From NCBI RefSeq assembly GCF_019880305.1, contig NZ_CP082301.1, positions 4,154,001 to 4,218,000 of the forward strand: DNA of 64,000 nucleotides, read 5' to 3'. Below the pieces are notes generated by a model. That model made no database searches. It worked only from the letters and a program-made list of their open reading frames with translations, and was not told the DNA's origin. Position numbers and translations under genes: made by a program. Source of the DNA: Streptomyces decoyicus. Its GTDB lineage: Bacteria; Actinomycetota; Actinomycetes; Streptomycetales; Streptomycetaceae. Shown here piece by piece: positions 40,157-51,792 of this stretch; position 1 is the stretch's first letter, and the number at the start of each line of letters is the position of its first letter.

Positions 40157-40429
40157 TCAGACGCGCAGCCGTTCCACCGGCCGGGCCGTGTGCACCTCGA
40201 TGTCGTGTGCGGCCCGCTGAAGCAGCTGGTGGCTGAGGTCCGACATCGCCCGCGCCACCGCCAGCTCGTCCCCGATGGCCGGGATGTTCTCGTCGGCGGG
40301 GTTGCAGCGCGCCGCTCCCTGGCCGACCATCTGCCCGCCGTCCTTGCCGCGCAGCCTGGCCTCGGCCCGGACCTCGCTGTCGGTCTCGGTGATGCTGATC
40401 TCGGCGTTCCATGTCTTCGTGGCAGTCAC
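40157..40429 (-). CDS. DUF1876 (dsRBD-like) protein
   Basis: 90 residues from GTG 40429 with GAGGAGG upstream. It reads TATKTWNAEISITETDSEVRAEARLRG and DELAVARAMSDLSHQLLQRAAHDIEVHT, the common actinobacterial DUF1876 sequence with an alpha-beta fold. No known activity. It stands alone between hairpins and is convergent with the LCP gene. Confidence 0.88.
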   Translation of the reverse strand: MTATKTWNAEISITETDSEVRAEARLRGKDGGQMVGQGAARCNPADENIPAIGDELAVARAMSDLSHQLLQRAAHDIEVHTARPVERLRV

Positions 40430-40647
40430 CGGAAGCCTCCTCGTCCGCCCCCATAAGCAGCCCATGAACCGCCCCCACAAAAATCCTCGCACCGGCGTCC
40501 GCGGCCCGCACCTGGGGCACACCACACCTCGGTCCGGGGGCTTTCCCCATGGTGGGGCCGTACCCGCCGCCCTAGCCTCGTCGTGGCGGGGAACCGGGCA
40601 GGGGCGCCCCCTCGCCGCACCAACTACCGAGCTTTCCGGGGGAATTC

Positions 40648-41379
40648 ATGCGCAAGCGCGTCCGCTATATCGGGGTCCTCACGATGGCCGCCCTCGGGGC
40701 ATGCGGCATCAGCGCCTGCGGAGTGCTGCCCGGGAAGACCCTGAAGGACGACGCCGTGGTGTCGAAGAAGATCACGGCCATCCGGCTGGACAGCACCTCC
40801 GGGGGCCTTACGGTGCACGGCGGCAAGGGCGGCGGCAGGGTCTCGGTCCACCGCTCGGTGAGGTACCACGGCGAACGGCCCGAAGGGGCCACGCACCGGA
40901 TCGAGGACGGGGCGCTGGTGCTCGGCGGCTGTGGCGAGGACTGCTCGGTGAACTACACGGTCGAGCTGCCGAAGGGCATCCCGGTCAGCGGTGAGACCTC
41001 CTCCGGGGCGGTGGATCTGAGCGGGGTGGGCCCGGTGAAGGTGACCACCAGCTCCGGGGACATCGACCTGGACGGCGTGGCCGGCACGGTCGACGCACGG
41101 ACCTCCGACGGCGGGATCACCGGACGCGGCCTGGCGGGCAAGCGCATCACGGCGCAGACCTCCAACGGGGAGATCGATCTGACCCCGGCCGTCGCCCAGA
41201 ACGTCCGGGCGAGGACGTCCAACGGCACCATCACCCTGCAACTGCCGAAGGGCCCGTACCGCGTCTCCGCACAGACCAGCAACGGCGACAAACACCTGGG
41301 CATCGCCCAGGACCCGGCGGGACGCTTCCAGCTGGACCTGACCACCAGCAACGGGGACATCACCGCAAAGCCCGCCTGA
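40648..41379 (+). CDS. DUF4097-family putative lipoprotein
   Basis: 243 residues starting at ATG 40648 after GGGGGAA. A lipoprotein signal peptide ends in GISAC, with Cys24 as the lipid attachment site. The rest is a beta-helix-like repeat of Thr/Ser/Asn/Gly strands (SGAVDLSGVG, SSGDIDLDGVAG, SNGEIDLTPAV, SNGTITLQLPKG, SNGDITAKPA), typical of DUF4097 adhesin-like proteins. It is expected on the outer face of the membrane. Monocistronic, followed at once by a terminator hairpin. No defined function. Confidence 0.9.
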   Translation: MRKRVRYIGVLTMAALGACGISACGVLPGKTLKDDAVVSKKITAIRLDSTSGGLTVHGGKGGGRVSVHRSVRYHGERPEGATHRIEDGALVLGGCGEDCSVNYTVELPKGIPVSGETSSGAVDLSGVGPVKVTTSSGDIDLDGVAGTVDARTSDGGITGRGLAGKRITAQTSNGEIDLTPAVAQNVRARTSNGTITLQLPKGPYRVSAQTSNGDKHLGIAQDPAGRFQLDLTTSNGDITAKPA

Positions 41380-41399
41380 TGCCGCGGCATCAGGCGGGC
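41370..41399. terminator. Palindromic terminator after the DUF4097 gene
   Basis: A perfect 30-nt palindrome (41370-41399) overlaps the stop codon of the lipoprotein gene and separates it from convergent cobN. Confidence 0.7.
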
Positions 41400-41468
41400 C
41401 CGGGGGAGCGCTGACCGGGACCGGCTTCCGGCCCCGGCTCCCGACCGGGGCGGCGCAGCCCCCCGGCG

Positions 41469-45071
<3,603 letters not shown>

Positions 45072-45119
45072 GCGAGCGCAGGCCTTCCTCGGGGTGTCCG
45101 CGCCCCGGGTGGTCGTAAG

Positions 45120-45270
45120 GACGGCGGGAGTTCCTGGCTCGCCCGGCAGTTTCCGGGTTCACAGTGGCGGGACCGCGCCGGATTCTCACCGGGCTTCCTC
45201 CCTAGGGCCGTAGGACCCTGCGCCGTCGCTGGCGTCGGTGGGCCAGCCGACCCACCGACCTGCATAGTAA
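45120..45270 (-). ncRNA. Cobalamin (AdoCbl) riboswitch upstream of cobN
   Basis: Read on the minus strand, the leader holds the hallmark elements in order: GGAAGCCCGGTGAGAATC (45181-45198), GCCACTGTG (45160-45168) and GAGCCAGGAA (45131-45140), within a G/C-rich set of stems. It ends about 50 nt before the cobN start. The expected effect is B12-dependent shut-off of cobN expression. Confidence 0.92.
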
Positions 45271-45402
45271 GGGCTGTGGACGGCCGAGGTAAGCGGGCCT
45301 CCGGGCAGGCCGGACCAGGACGGGGGCGCGCACGCCGCGGGCCGGGCGCCTGGCCGGATCCGGCCCGGATCGGCGCCCGCCCCCGTGGGTATGCTCGCGG
45401 CC

Positions 45403-46761
45403 ATGCCGCCCTCCCCCTCGACACGGCCCCAGGCCGCCGCACCGCCTCTGCGCGACCGCGGTGACGCCTGCCCGGGAGCGCTGCGGCTGCACCGGGCCGC
45501 CGACGGCCACCTCGCCCGAATCCGGCTCCCGGCCGGAGATTTGACGGTGCGTCAGGCAGCCGTCCTGGCCGACGCCGCGGACCTGCTCGGTGACGGCCAT
45601 CTCTCCCTCACCTCCCGCGGCAACGTCGAACTCCGCGGCCTTGCGGAGGGCTGCGGCGGCCGGCTCGCCGCTCTGCTGCGCGACGCCGGCCTGCTGCCCT
45701 CCGAGCGCCACGAACGCATCCGCAACATCCTCGCTTCCCCGCTGGCCGGACTGGACCGCCACACCCCTTCTGACGTGCGACGGTGGGCCCGTGAGCTGGA
45801 CGCGCTGCTCTGTGCGAGCGAGTCCGCGACCGCCCTCTCGGGCCGTTTCCTGTTCGTCCTGGACGACGGGCGGGGCGATGTGGCCGCGCTCGGCGGAGAT
45901 GTGAGCTTGCTCGCAGAACCGGCCGGGGGCCGGACCGGACCGGCGGGCGGCGCCCTGCTGCGGGTCGGCGACGGTCCGGCGGCGCTGCGGATCGCCGGAC
46001 CGGACGTACCGCGCGCCGCGCTCGCCGCCGCCGAGGCCTTCCTGACCGCCGCCGCGGCGAGCGGCAGCGGAGCCTGGCGGGTCCGCGAACTCCCCGACGG
46101 ACACGGCCTGACGGCCCGGGAGGTGGCAAAGACGCTGCGGTCGGCGGGCATCGGGGCCGCGTACGTGGCCGCGGCTCCCGCCCCCGGCGCCCGCACCTCC
46201 CCGCCGTACGCGGACTCCGCCGCCCCCGGCGTCATCGAGGGCCCCGACGACGACCGTGCGCTCTCGGTCCTGGCGCCGCTCGGCAGGCTGTCGGTGGCCC
46301 AATGGCGGCTGCTGACCACGATCGCCGCCGGCGACGGCTCCGGGGCGCTGCGCCTCACCCCGTGGCGCGGCATCGTCCTGCCCGGACTGCCGGCCGCCGC
46401 GGCACCCCGCCGGCTGGCGGAGCTCACCACCGCCGGACTGATCACCGACCCGGCCTCTCCCTGGCACCGGCTCGGCGCCTGTACGGGCCGCCCCGGCTGC
46501 GCCAAGTCCCTCACCGACGTACGCGCCGACGCGACGGCCGCGCTCGCCGCCGGTGCGGCCGTCCCGGGCGGGCGGCCCCCCGGCCCGGCCCCCGAGGGCC
46601 TCCCCGTCTACTGGTCCGGCTGCGCACGCCGCTGCGGTCACCCGCACGGCACCTGGATCGACGTGCTGGCCACGGCGGAGGGCTACCGGGTAGCACTGGT
46701 GGGGCCGGACACCGCACCGACCGCCCCACGCACCGCGGCGCCCCCGCCCACGGCCCCATGA
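45403..46761 (+). CDS. cobG: Precorrin-3B synthase CobG
   Basis: About 452 residues; sulfite/nitrite-reductase-like iron-sulfur monooxygenase that makes precorrin-3B in the aerobic route. Both ferredoxin-like half domains are present (RLPAGDLTVRQAAVLADAADLLGDGHLSLTSRGNVELRGL early on and LSVAQWRLLTTIAA later). The cluster cysteines are visible in GACTGRPGCAKS and YWSGCARRCGHP. Starts at GTG 45385, ATG 45391 and ATG 45403 are all possible; none has a strong ribosome site. It is divergent from cobN across the riboswitch region and leads the cobG-cobH-cobIJ run. Confidence 0.92.
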   Translation: MPPSPSTRPQAAAPPLRDRGDACPGALRLHRAADGHLARIRLPAGDLTVRQAAVLADAADLLGDGHLSLTSRGNVELRGLAEGCGGRLAALLRDAGLLPSERHERIRNILASPLAGLDRHTPSDVRRWARELDALLCASESATALSGRFLFVLDDGRGDVAALGGDVSLLAEPAGGRTGPAGGALLRVGDGPAALRIAGPDVPRAALAAAEAFLTAAAASGSGAWRVRELPDGHGLTAREVAKTLRSAGIGAAYVAAAPAPGARTSPPYADSAAPGVIEGPDDDRALSVLAPLGRLSVAQWRLLTTIAAGDGSGALRLTPWRGIVLPGLPAAAAPRRLAELTTAGLITDPASPWHRLGACTGRPGCAKSLTDVRADATAALAAGAAVPGGRPPGPAPEGLPVYWSGCARRCGHPHGTWIDVLATAEGYRVALVGPDTAPTAPRTAAPPPTAP

Positions 46762-46937
46762 ACCACAGCAACGCCAAAGCCCCATGCCCCGCCCCATAAC
46801 CACCCGAGCCATGCGAACCGCCCGAGCCATGCGAACCACCTGAATTACCCGATCCACCCGATTCACGTGAACCACCCGGTCCACCTGAACCACCCGAACC
46901 ACCGAGCCCTCCCGCACCCGACACCCCCGAGGCCAGA
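46762..46937. repeat. ACCACCCGA-type tandem repeat between cobG and cobH
   Basis: About 120 bp of 9-bp ACCACCCGA-like units with variations. It contains one GATTCACGTGAACC motif (46860-46873) that resembles a degenerate parS. No gene is seen. Confidence 0.65.
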
Positions 46938-47570
46938 GTGACCGCGTTCGACTACGAGAAGGACGGTGCGGCGATCTACCGCCAGTCCTTCGCCACCATC
47001 CGCACCGAGGCGGATCTCGCCGGGCTGCCCGCCGACGTCAGCCAGGTAGCGGTCCGGATGATCCACGCCTGCGGCATGGTCGACCTGGTACGCGATCTGG
47101 CCTTCACCCCCGACGTGGTGGCAGCCGCCCGCAAGGCGCTGCACGCCGGTGCGCCGATCCTCTGCGACGCCAACATGGTCGCCAGCGGCGTCACCCGTAA
47201 GCGGCTGCCGGCGAACAACGACGTGCTGTGCACGCTCGCCGACCCCGCCGTCCCCGACCTGGCCGCCCGAATGGGGACCACCCGCAGCGCCGCGGCCCTG
47301 GAGCTGTGGCGGGACCGTATGGAAGGCGCCGTGGTCGCGTTCGGCAACGCCCCCACCGCCCTCTTCCGGTTCCTCGAAATGATCGAGGAGGGCGCGCCCC
47401 GCCCGGCCGCCGTGATCGGCATACCCGTCGGCTTCATCGGCGCCGCGGAGTCCAAGGACGCGCTGATCGCCCACCCGTCGAAGCTGGACCACATCGTGGT
47501 GCGCGGCCGTCGTGGCGGCAGCGCCATGGCCGCGGCCGCGATCAACGCCATGGCAAGCGAGGAAGAGTAA
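46938..47570 (+). CDS. cobH: Precorrin-8X methylmutase CobH
   Basis: 210 residues from GTG 46938. It moves the methyl group from C11 to C12 of precorrin-8X to give hydrogenobyrinic acid. Family motifs: AVRMIHACGMVDLV (with the catalytic His), PILCDANMVASGV, AVVAFGNAPTALFRFLEMIEEG and AVIGIPVGFIGAAESKDALI. Full length. It is 2 bp from the cobIJ start, so the two are co-translated. Confidence 0.96.
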   Translation: MTAFDYEKDGAAIYRQSFATIRTEADLAGLPADVSQVAVRMIHACGMVDLVRDLAFTPDVVAAARKALHAGAPILCDANMVASGVTRKRLPANNDVLCTLADPAVPDLAARMGTTRSAAALELWRDRMEGAVVAFGNAPTALFRFLEMIEEGAPRPAAVIGIPVGFIGAAESKDALIAHPSKLDHIVVRGRRGGSAMAAAAINAMASEEE

Positions 47571-47572
47571 GC

Positions 47573-49210
47573 GTGAGCGAGCAGCAGGCAACCGGTGACG
47601 GCAGCGTCGCGAAGACGACTGGCCCTGGCCGCCTCTACGGGGTCGGCCTCGGCCCCGGCGACCCGTCCCTCATGACGGTCCGGGCCGTCCAGGTGATCGA
47701 CCGGGCCGATGTCATCGCCTACCACAGCGCCCGCCACGGACGCTCGATCGCGCGCTCCATCGCCGCCGAGCACCTGCGCGCCGACCACATCGAGGAGGCA
47801 CTGGTCTACCCGGTCACCACCGAGTCGACCGACCACCCCGGCGGCTACCGGGGCGCCCTGGACGAGTTCTACGAGTCCGCGGCGGCCCGCCTCGCCGCCC
47901 ACCTCGACGCCGGCCGCACCGTCGCCGTCATCTCCGAGGGCGACCCGCTCTTCTACGGCTCCTACCAGCACATGCACAAGCGGCTGGCCCACCGCTACCC
48001 GACCGAGGTCATCCCCGGCGTCACCTCCATCAGCGCCGCCGCGGCCCGCCTGGGCAAGCCGCTCGCCGAGGCCGACGAGGTCCTGACGATCCTCCCCGGC
48101 ACGCTCCCGGAGGAAGAACTCACCGCCCGTCTGGCCTCGACCGACACCGCCGTCGTCATGAAGCTCGGCCGCACCTTCCCCACCGTCCGCCGCGCCATGG
48201 AACGCTCCGGCCGCCTGCCGGAGGCCCACTACGTCGAACGCGCCACCATGCCCGGCGAACGCACGCAGAAACTGACGGACATCGACGCCGAGACGGTCCC
48301 GTACTTCTCCGTCACCGTCGTCCCCAGCCGCATCGCCGACCTGCCGCCCGCGGCAACGGCCTCGCCCGGCTGCGGGGACGTGGCCGCCTCGTCCGACGGC
48401 GCCGACGAGGTCACCGCGTCACCCGATGGTCACGGCGAGACAGCCGCATCCCCCGCCTTCCCCGGCGAGGTGGTGGTCGTCGGCACCGGCCCCGCAGGGC
48501 CCCTCTGGCTGACCCCCGAATCCCGCGGCGCGCTGGCCGCCGCCGAAGACCTCGTCGGCTACACCACCTACCTGGACCGCGTCCCGCTGCGCCCCGGCCA
48601 GCGCCGCCACGCCTCCGACAACAAGGTCGAGTCCGAACGCGCCGAACTCGCCCTCGACCTCGCCCGGCGCGGCCGTCGGGTGGCCGTGGTCTCCGGCGGC
48701 GACCCGGGCATCTTCGCCATGGCCACCGCCGTCCTGGAGATCGCCTCCCAGGACCCGTACCGCGCCATCCCCGTACGCGTCCTGCCGGGCGTCACCGCCG
48801 CCAACGCCGCCGCCGCCCGCGCCGGCGCCCCGCTCGGCCACGACTACGCGGTCATCTCCCTCTCCGACCGCCTCAAGCCCTGGGAAGTCATCGCCGAACG
48901 CCTCCACGCGGCGGCCTCCGCCGACCTGGCCCTCGCCCTCTACAACCCCGGCTCCCGCAGCCGCACCTGGCAGGTCGGCAAGACCCGCGAACTCCTCCTG
49001 GAACACCGCGCCCCCGACACCCCGGTCATCCTCGCCCGCGACATCGGCGGCCCCGAGGAATCCGTCCGCACCGTCCACCTGGCCGACCTGGACCCGCTCC
49101 AGGTCGACATGCGCACCCTCCTGATCGTCGGCTCGTCCCAGACCCAGGCGGTACGACGCGACGACGGCACCGAGGTCGTGTGGACGCCGCGGAGGTATCC
49201 GGAGGGGTGA
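47573..49210 (+). CDS. cobIJ: CobI-CobJ fusion: precorrin-2 C20- and precorrin-3B C17-methyltransferase
   Basis: 545 residues carrying two SAM-dependent methyltransferase domains. Domain 1 (about 20-245): YGVGLGPGDPSLMTVRAVQVI, EGDPLFYGSYQHM, IPGVTSISAAAA (CobI). A Gly/Ala/Ser/Pro-rich linker (about 246-290) leads to domain 2 (about 295-530): VVVVGTGPAGPLWLTPE, VSGGDPGIFAMA, LPGVTAANAAAARAGAPLGHDYAVISLSDRLKPWE (CobJ). The fusion joins two steps that flank CobG and is common in actinobacteria. GTG 47573 is close behind GAGGAAG. Confidence 0.95.
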   Translation: MSEQQATGDGSVAKTTGPGRLYGVGLGPGDPSLMTVRAVQVIDRADVIAYHSARHGRSIARSIAAEHLRADHIEEALVYPVTTESTDHPGGYRGALDEFYESAAARLAAHLDAGRTVAVISEGDPLFYGSYQHMHKRLAHRYPTEVIPGVTSISAAAARLGKPLAEADEVLTILPGTLPEEELTARLASTDTAVVMKLGRTFPTVRRAMERSGRLPEAHYVERATMPGERTQKLTDIDAETVPYFSVTVVPSRIADLPPAATASPGCGDVAASSDGADEVTASPDGHGETAASPAFPGEVVVVGTGPAGPLWLTPESRGALAAAEDLVGYTTYLDRVPLRPGQRRHASDNKVESERAELALDLARRGRRVAVVSGGDPGIFAMATAVLEIASQDPYRAIPVRVLPGVTAANAAAARAGAPLGHDYAVISLSDRLKPWEVIAERLHAAASADLALALYNPGSRSRTWQVGKTRELLLEHRAPDTPVILARDIGGPEESVRTVHLADLDPLQVDMRTLLIVGSSQTQAVRRDDGTEVVWTPRRYPEG

Positions 49211-49279
49211 GCCATACGGCCAGGACGGGGCTTCGGCTCGCGCAATGAGCGTGCCGGGGCCACCGTCAAAGGGGTGCTT

Positions 49280-49660
49280 TCAGGCGTTGAGGTCCAGGAC
49301 GCGGACCGGTTCGCCGTGCCATCGCTTCGGGGCGGTGGTGGCGACGATCGCTCCGTCGGGACGGTCGGGCGTGGGCTGGGCTGCGTATTGACTGTGGGCC
49401 GGAGCCCACGTCTCCTGTCGCGCTATGGCCAGGGCGGCGGGCAGGTCCAGGCCCAGGACGGTGATGCCGGGCAGGGCGGCGAGGTGCTCGGCCGTGCCGG
49501 GTCGTGCGCGGTCGGCCTCGACGAGCGCACACGTCGGCGCGTAGAGGTACCAGCCGGGTTCGACGTGGGCGCGGTGGATGAGGCGGGAGGCGAGGACGTT
49601 GCCCTGGCCGGCTGCGGTCATCGCGGTGTCGTCCAGGACGATGTGCAAGGCGTCGCTCAC
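49280..49660 (-). CDS. PIN-domain-like toxin
   Basis: 126 residues, GTG 49660 overlapping the antitoxin stop by 4 bp. It has the PIN-type pattern of spaced acids: VLDDTAM near the N-terminus, ALVEADRARPG in the middle and TPDRPDGAIVATTAPKRW towards the end. PIN toxins are magnesium-dependent RNases of VapC type. The gene order antitoxin then toxin and a long operator palindrome upstream support a toxin-antitoxin pair. The match is moderate, so the family call is a strong inference rather than certain. Confidence 0.75.
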   Translation of the reverse strand: MSDALHIVLDDTAMTAAGQGNVLASRLIHRAHVEPGWYLYAPTCALVEADRARPGTAEHLAALPGITVLGLDLPAALAIARQETWAPAHSQYAAQPTPDRPDGAIVATTAPKRWHGEPVRVLDLNA

Positions 49661-49914
49661 CGGCCGGTCACCTGGGCCAGACGCCGGTCGAGCTCACTGT
49701 CCAAGTCCTCCTGCTGTGCCGCGGTCGGGGCATACCCGTTCCACTTCTTCAGCGCCGCGAGGGCCTTCTCCGCGCGCTCTGCACGCTCAGCCGGGGTCAG
49801 CAGGGTCTCGGCCATGCGTGCCAGATAGGCGCGCAACGACAGGCCCTCGGCGGCCGCGATCGTGGCGAGCCGGTCCTTGGCTTCCTCAGGGATACGGACA
49901 TTTGCATCGGACAT
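49657..49914 (-). CDS. Antitoxin, ribbon-helix-helix-like
   Basis: 85 residues. The start is either ATG 49914 or 49917 (AGGAG 7 or 4 bases before). The N-terminus MSDANVRIPEEAKDRLATIAAAEGLSLRAYLARMAETLL has the beta strand and two helices of a ribbon-helix-helix or Arc-like DNA-binding fold. The C-terminal half is helical and acidic (AERAERAEKALAALKKWN, EDLDSELDRRLAQ), as expected for the toxin-binding part. A 38-bp palindrome just upstream is its likely autoregulatory operator. Confidence 0.82.
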   Translation of the reverse strand: MSDANVRIPEEAKDRLATIAAAEGLSLRAYLARMAETLLTPAERAERAEKALAALKKWNGYAPTAAQQEDLDSELDRRLAQVTGR

Positions 49915-49932
49915 CATCGTGCTCCTTCCCAT

Positions 49933-49970
49933 GCCGCTAGGGTACGGGTACGTACCCGTACCCTAGCGGC
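49933..49970. promoter_or_regulatory. Perfect 38-bp palindrome, toxin-antitoxin operator
   Basis: Centred at 49951/49952 with arms GCCGCTAGGGTACGGGTA and its complement. GGTACGG/GGTAC steps repeat within it. It lies 18-56 bp upstream of the antitoxin start and fits cooperative binding by ribbon-helix-helix dimers. Confidence 0.9.
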
Positions 49971-50001
49971 GAAGTCGGCCGATCCGCAGCTCGGACGGCA
50001 C

Positions 50002-50211
50002 TCAGCCGAGCCAACCGTCCTTCACACCGCCTATGAAGCCCGTCCAGGCAGCGGCCGGAAACAGCAGCACAGCGCCGGTCGGGTTCTTGCTGTCGCGGAC
50101 GGGGACCATGCCGGGGAAGCCGTCGGCGACCTCGACGCAGTTGTCCTCTCCTCCGTCGCTGTAGCTGCTCTTGCGCCATGCAACGCCTGCCAAGTTGGGG
50201 ATCGTCTTCAT
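50002..50211 (-). CDS. DUF397 protein (copy 1)
   Basis: 69 residues: GVAWRKSSYSDGGEDNCVEVADGFPGMVPVRDSKNPTGAVLLFPAAAWTGFIGGVKDGWLG. This is the canonical DUF397 sequence, normally found next to an XRE/DUF5753 regulator in actinobacteria (WhiJ/BldB-region type). It is a near duplicate of the gene at 50234-50443, with a 22-bp gap. Members of the family are thought to antagonise the adjoining regulator; the mechanism is not clear. Confidence 0.92.
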   Translation of the reverse strand: MKTIPNLAGVAWRKSSYSDGGEDNCVEVADGFPGMVPVRDSKNPTGAVLLFPAAAWTGFIGGVKDGWLG

Positions 50212-50233
50212 GCTCTGCTGTCCTCCACTCGCC

Positions 50234-50443
50234 TCAGTGGAACTGGTCAGCCGTCACGCCGCCTATGAAGGCCGACCAAGCGGCGGCCGGGAACAGCAGC
50301 ACAGCGCCGGTCCGATTCTTGCTGTCACGGACAGGGACCACCCCGGGGAAGCCGTCCGCGATCTCGATGCAGTTGTTGGCTCCGCCGTCGCTGTAGCTGC
50401 TCTTGCGCCACGCGGCTCCGGCCAGGTCAGATGCTGTCGTCAT
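50234..50443 (-). CDS. DUF397 protein (copy 2)
   Basis: 69 residues from ATG 50443, which overlaps the stop of the XRE regulator by 4 bp. The sequence GAAWRKSSYSDGGANNCIEIADGFPGVVPVRDSKNRTGAVLLFPAAAWSAFIGG is about 80% identical to copy 1 by eye. The DNA is also nearly identical over the central 150 bp, indicating recent tandem duplication. It probably pairs with the XRE protein. Confidence 0.92.
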   Translation of the reverse strand: MTTASDLAGAAWRKSSYSDGGANNCIEIADGFPGVVPVRDSKNRTGAVLLFPAAAWSAFIGGVTADQFH

Positions 50444-51261
50444 GGTCTGCTGTCCTCCACCAACTGCCGCATGAACACTGCTGAATCGTGCGGCGTGAGA
50501 GCCGCATCTCGGAGCCGATCGTAAGCCAGGCGATATTGCGCCACGTCCGTTGGCTCTTCGATCAAATCGCCTGACTTGTTGCCTTCCAAGTAGGCAACAG
50601 CACTGCCGTCCGCCATCCACAGCAAGGACAGCGAACCTTCCATCAAGCCGTGCAGCCCTGCGGAGAACGGAAGCACCTGAATCGTCACGTGCGGGGTAGC
50701 AGCGACTTCTACGATCCGAGTCAGCTGGTCGTACCAGACCTTGTCGTCCGGTGCCGGGCGCCGCAGAGCTGATTCGTCCAGGATGATCCGGACAGTCAGC
50801 GGCGGGTCGCGGTGCAGTACGTCCTGCCTGCCCATGCGTGCCGCGATGTTCTCTTCGAGCTCGTCGGGGCTTATGGGCGTCGGCGCCGACGACAGCACCA
50901 CCCTCGCGAAGTCCTCGTTCTGCAACAGGCCAGGGATAGTGGCCACGTACGCATGCAGGATCACGGCCTTCGCCTCCAGCTGCATGAACTCCCGGTACTT
51001 GTCCTTGAAGGCGTCCAGCCGTGCCAGCCCCCACAACCGCACCAGCAGCCCGCCCGTGCCGTACGTCCGGTCCAGTGCCTCCATCACCGGCAGCTTCGAG
51101 AGTCGTTCGCCGGTCTCCAGGCGATGCAAGTAGGTGCGGTCGTACTTGATCTCGTCGGCCAGCCGGGCCAGCGACCTGCCGGACGACTCCCGTAACCGGC
51201 GGAGTTCACACGCAAGGACCCAACGAGCCGAGCCCTCGTCCTCGGAATTCTTTTCGACCAT
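50440..51261 (-). CDS. XRE-family regulator with DUF5753 domain
   Basis: 273 residues from ATG 51261. Helix-turn-helix at residues about 14-65: LACELRRLRESSGRSLARLADEIKYDRTYLHRLETGERLSKLP. The C-terminal DUF5753 domain reads IPGLLQNEDFARVVLSSA, ARMGRQDVLHRDPPLTVRIILDESALRR, TIQVLPFSAGLHGLMEGSLSLLWM and VAYLEGNKSGDLIEEPTDVAQYRLAYDRLR. This is one of the many Streptomyces XRE/DUF397 pairs that adjust development or antibiotic production. It interrupts the cobalamin genes. Confidence 0.95.
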   Translation of the reverse strand: MVEKNSEDEGSARWVLACELRRLRESSGRSLARLADEIKYDRTYLHRLETGERLSKLPVMEALDRTYGTGGLLVRLWGLARLDAFKDKYREFMQLEAKAVILHAYVATIPGLLQNEDFARVVLSSAPTPISPDELEENIAARMGRQDVLHRDPPLTVRIILDESALRRPAPDDKVWYDQLTRIVEVAATPHVTIQVLPFSAGLHGLMEGSLSLLWMADGSAVAYLEGNKSGDLIEEPTDVAQYRLAYDRLRDAALTPHDSAVFMRQLVEDSRP

Positions 51262-51397
51262 TCGCCAATTCCCCCATCCCCCTGTTGTCCCGTTCCGACG
51301 GCAACGCCAACTCCCTGTCGGAGGCGGCTCGTTGTGACGACTCTAGAACTGTGAAAGGGCTTTTGCAGCCCAGTCAGGACTCGAACGGAGAAGGTGG

Positions 51398-51631
51398 ATG
51401 GGAATGGGAATGGCGGAGCGCGGTCCGGTGGCCGGGAAGATCAGGGACGCGGAGCAGGCGTGCGGCGAGCTGCGGACGGCGCTGAAGGGGGCGGGCATCA
51501 CCCTGCCGTCGCTGGCCGTGGACGTGGTCTCGCTGGCGGAACACTTTCCGCGGCCGCTCGTGGAGCTGGGCCGCTGCACCCCCGAGGTCGCACGCCGGCT
51601 CGCGGACGCGGTGCGGACGTGCGCCCCGTGA
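51398..51631 (+). CDS. Hypothetical protein, 77 aa
   Basis: ATG 51398 after GGAGAAGG. The sequence is helical, MGMGMAERGPVAGKIRDAEQACGELRTALKGAGITLPSLAVDVVSLAEHFPRPLVELGRCTPEVARRLADAV, and is of a type often found near DUF397/XRE pairs. No domain of known function. It is divergent from the XRE gene and is translationally coupled to the small ORF that starts inside its stop codon. Confidence 0.75.
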   Translation: MGMGMAERGPVAGKIRDAEQACGELRTALKGAGITLPSLAVDVVSLAEHFPRPLVELGRCTPEVARRLADAVRTCAP

Positions 51632-51792
51632 GCGAGGAGGGGGGAAAATCCACGACCGTCCGTGAACCGGGCGGTGAGGAGACACCAGAGGAGACACCAG
51701 AGGAGACACCGGAGGAATCCGTGCAGCGTCGCGAAGATTTAGCCGAAAGGGTCCGCGAAGCCAATTACCTCAGCGTGAATTGGCCTCGCTGA
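51628..51792 (+). CDS. Possible small acidic protein with ETPE repeats
   Basis: 54 residues from GTG 51628, overlapping the previous stop (GTGA). It has an acidic region with three ETPE units (from GAGGAGACACC-type DNA repeats) and a helical C-terminus QRREDLAERVREANYLSVNWPR. Its end overlaps convergent cobK by 23 bp. The coupling favours translation; the overlap and low complexity argue against it. Unknown function. Confidence 0.45.
   Translation: MSEEGGKSTTVREPGGEETPEETPEETPEESVQRREDLAERVREANYLSVNWPR

Noticed and set aside
46860..46873. GATTCACGTGAACC as a third parS site
   Set aside because: Two mismatches in the 14-bp core, and it is embedded in an ACCACCCGA repeat that produces such sequences by chance.
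46511..46924. Minus-strand Gly/Ser-rich frame (GGSGGSGG repeats)
   Set aside because: Produced by the ACCACCCGA DNA repeat and antisense to the 3' end of cobG; no support for translation.
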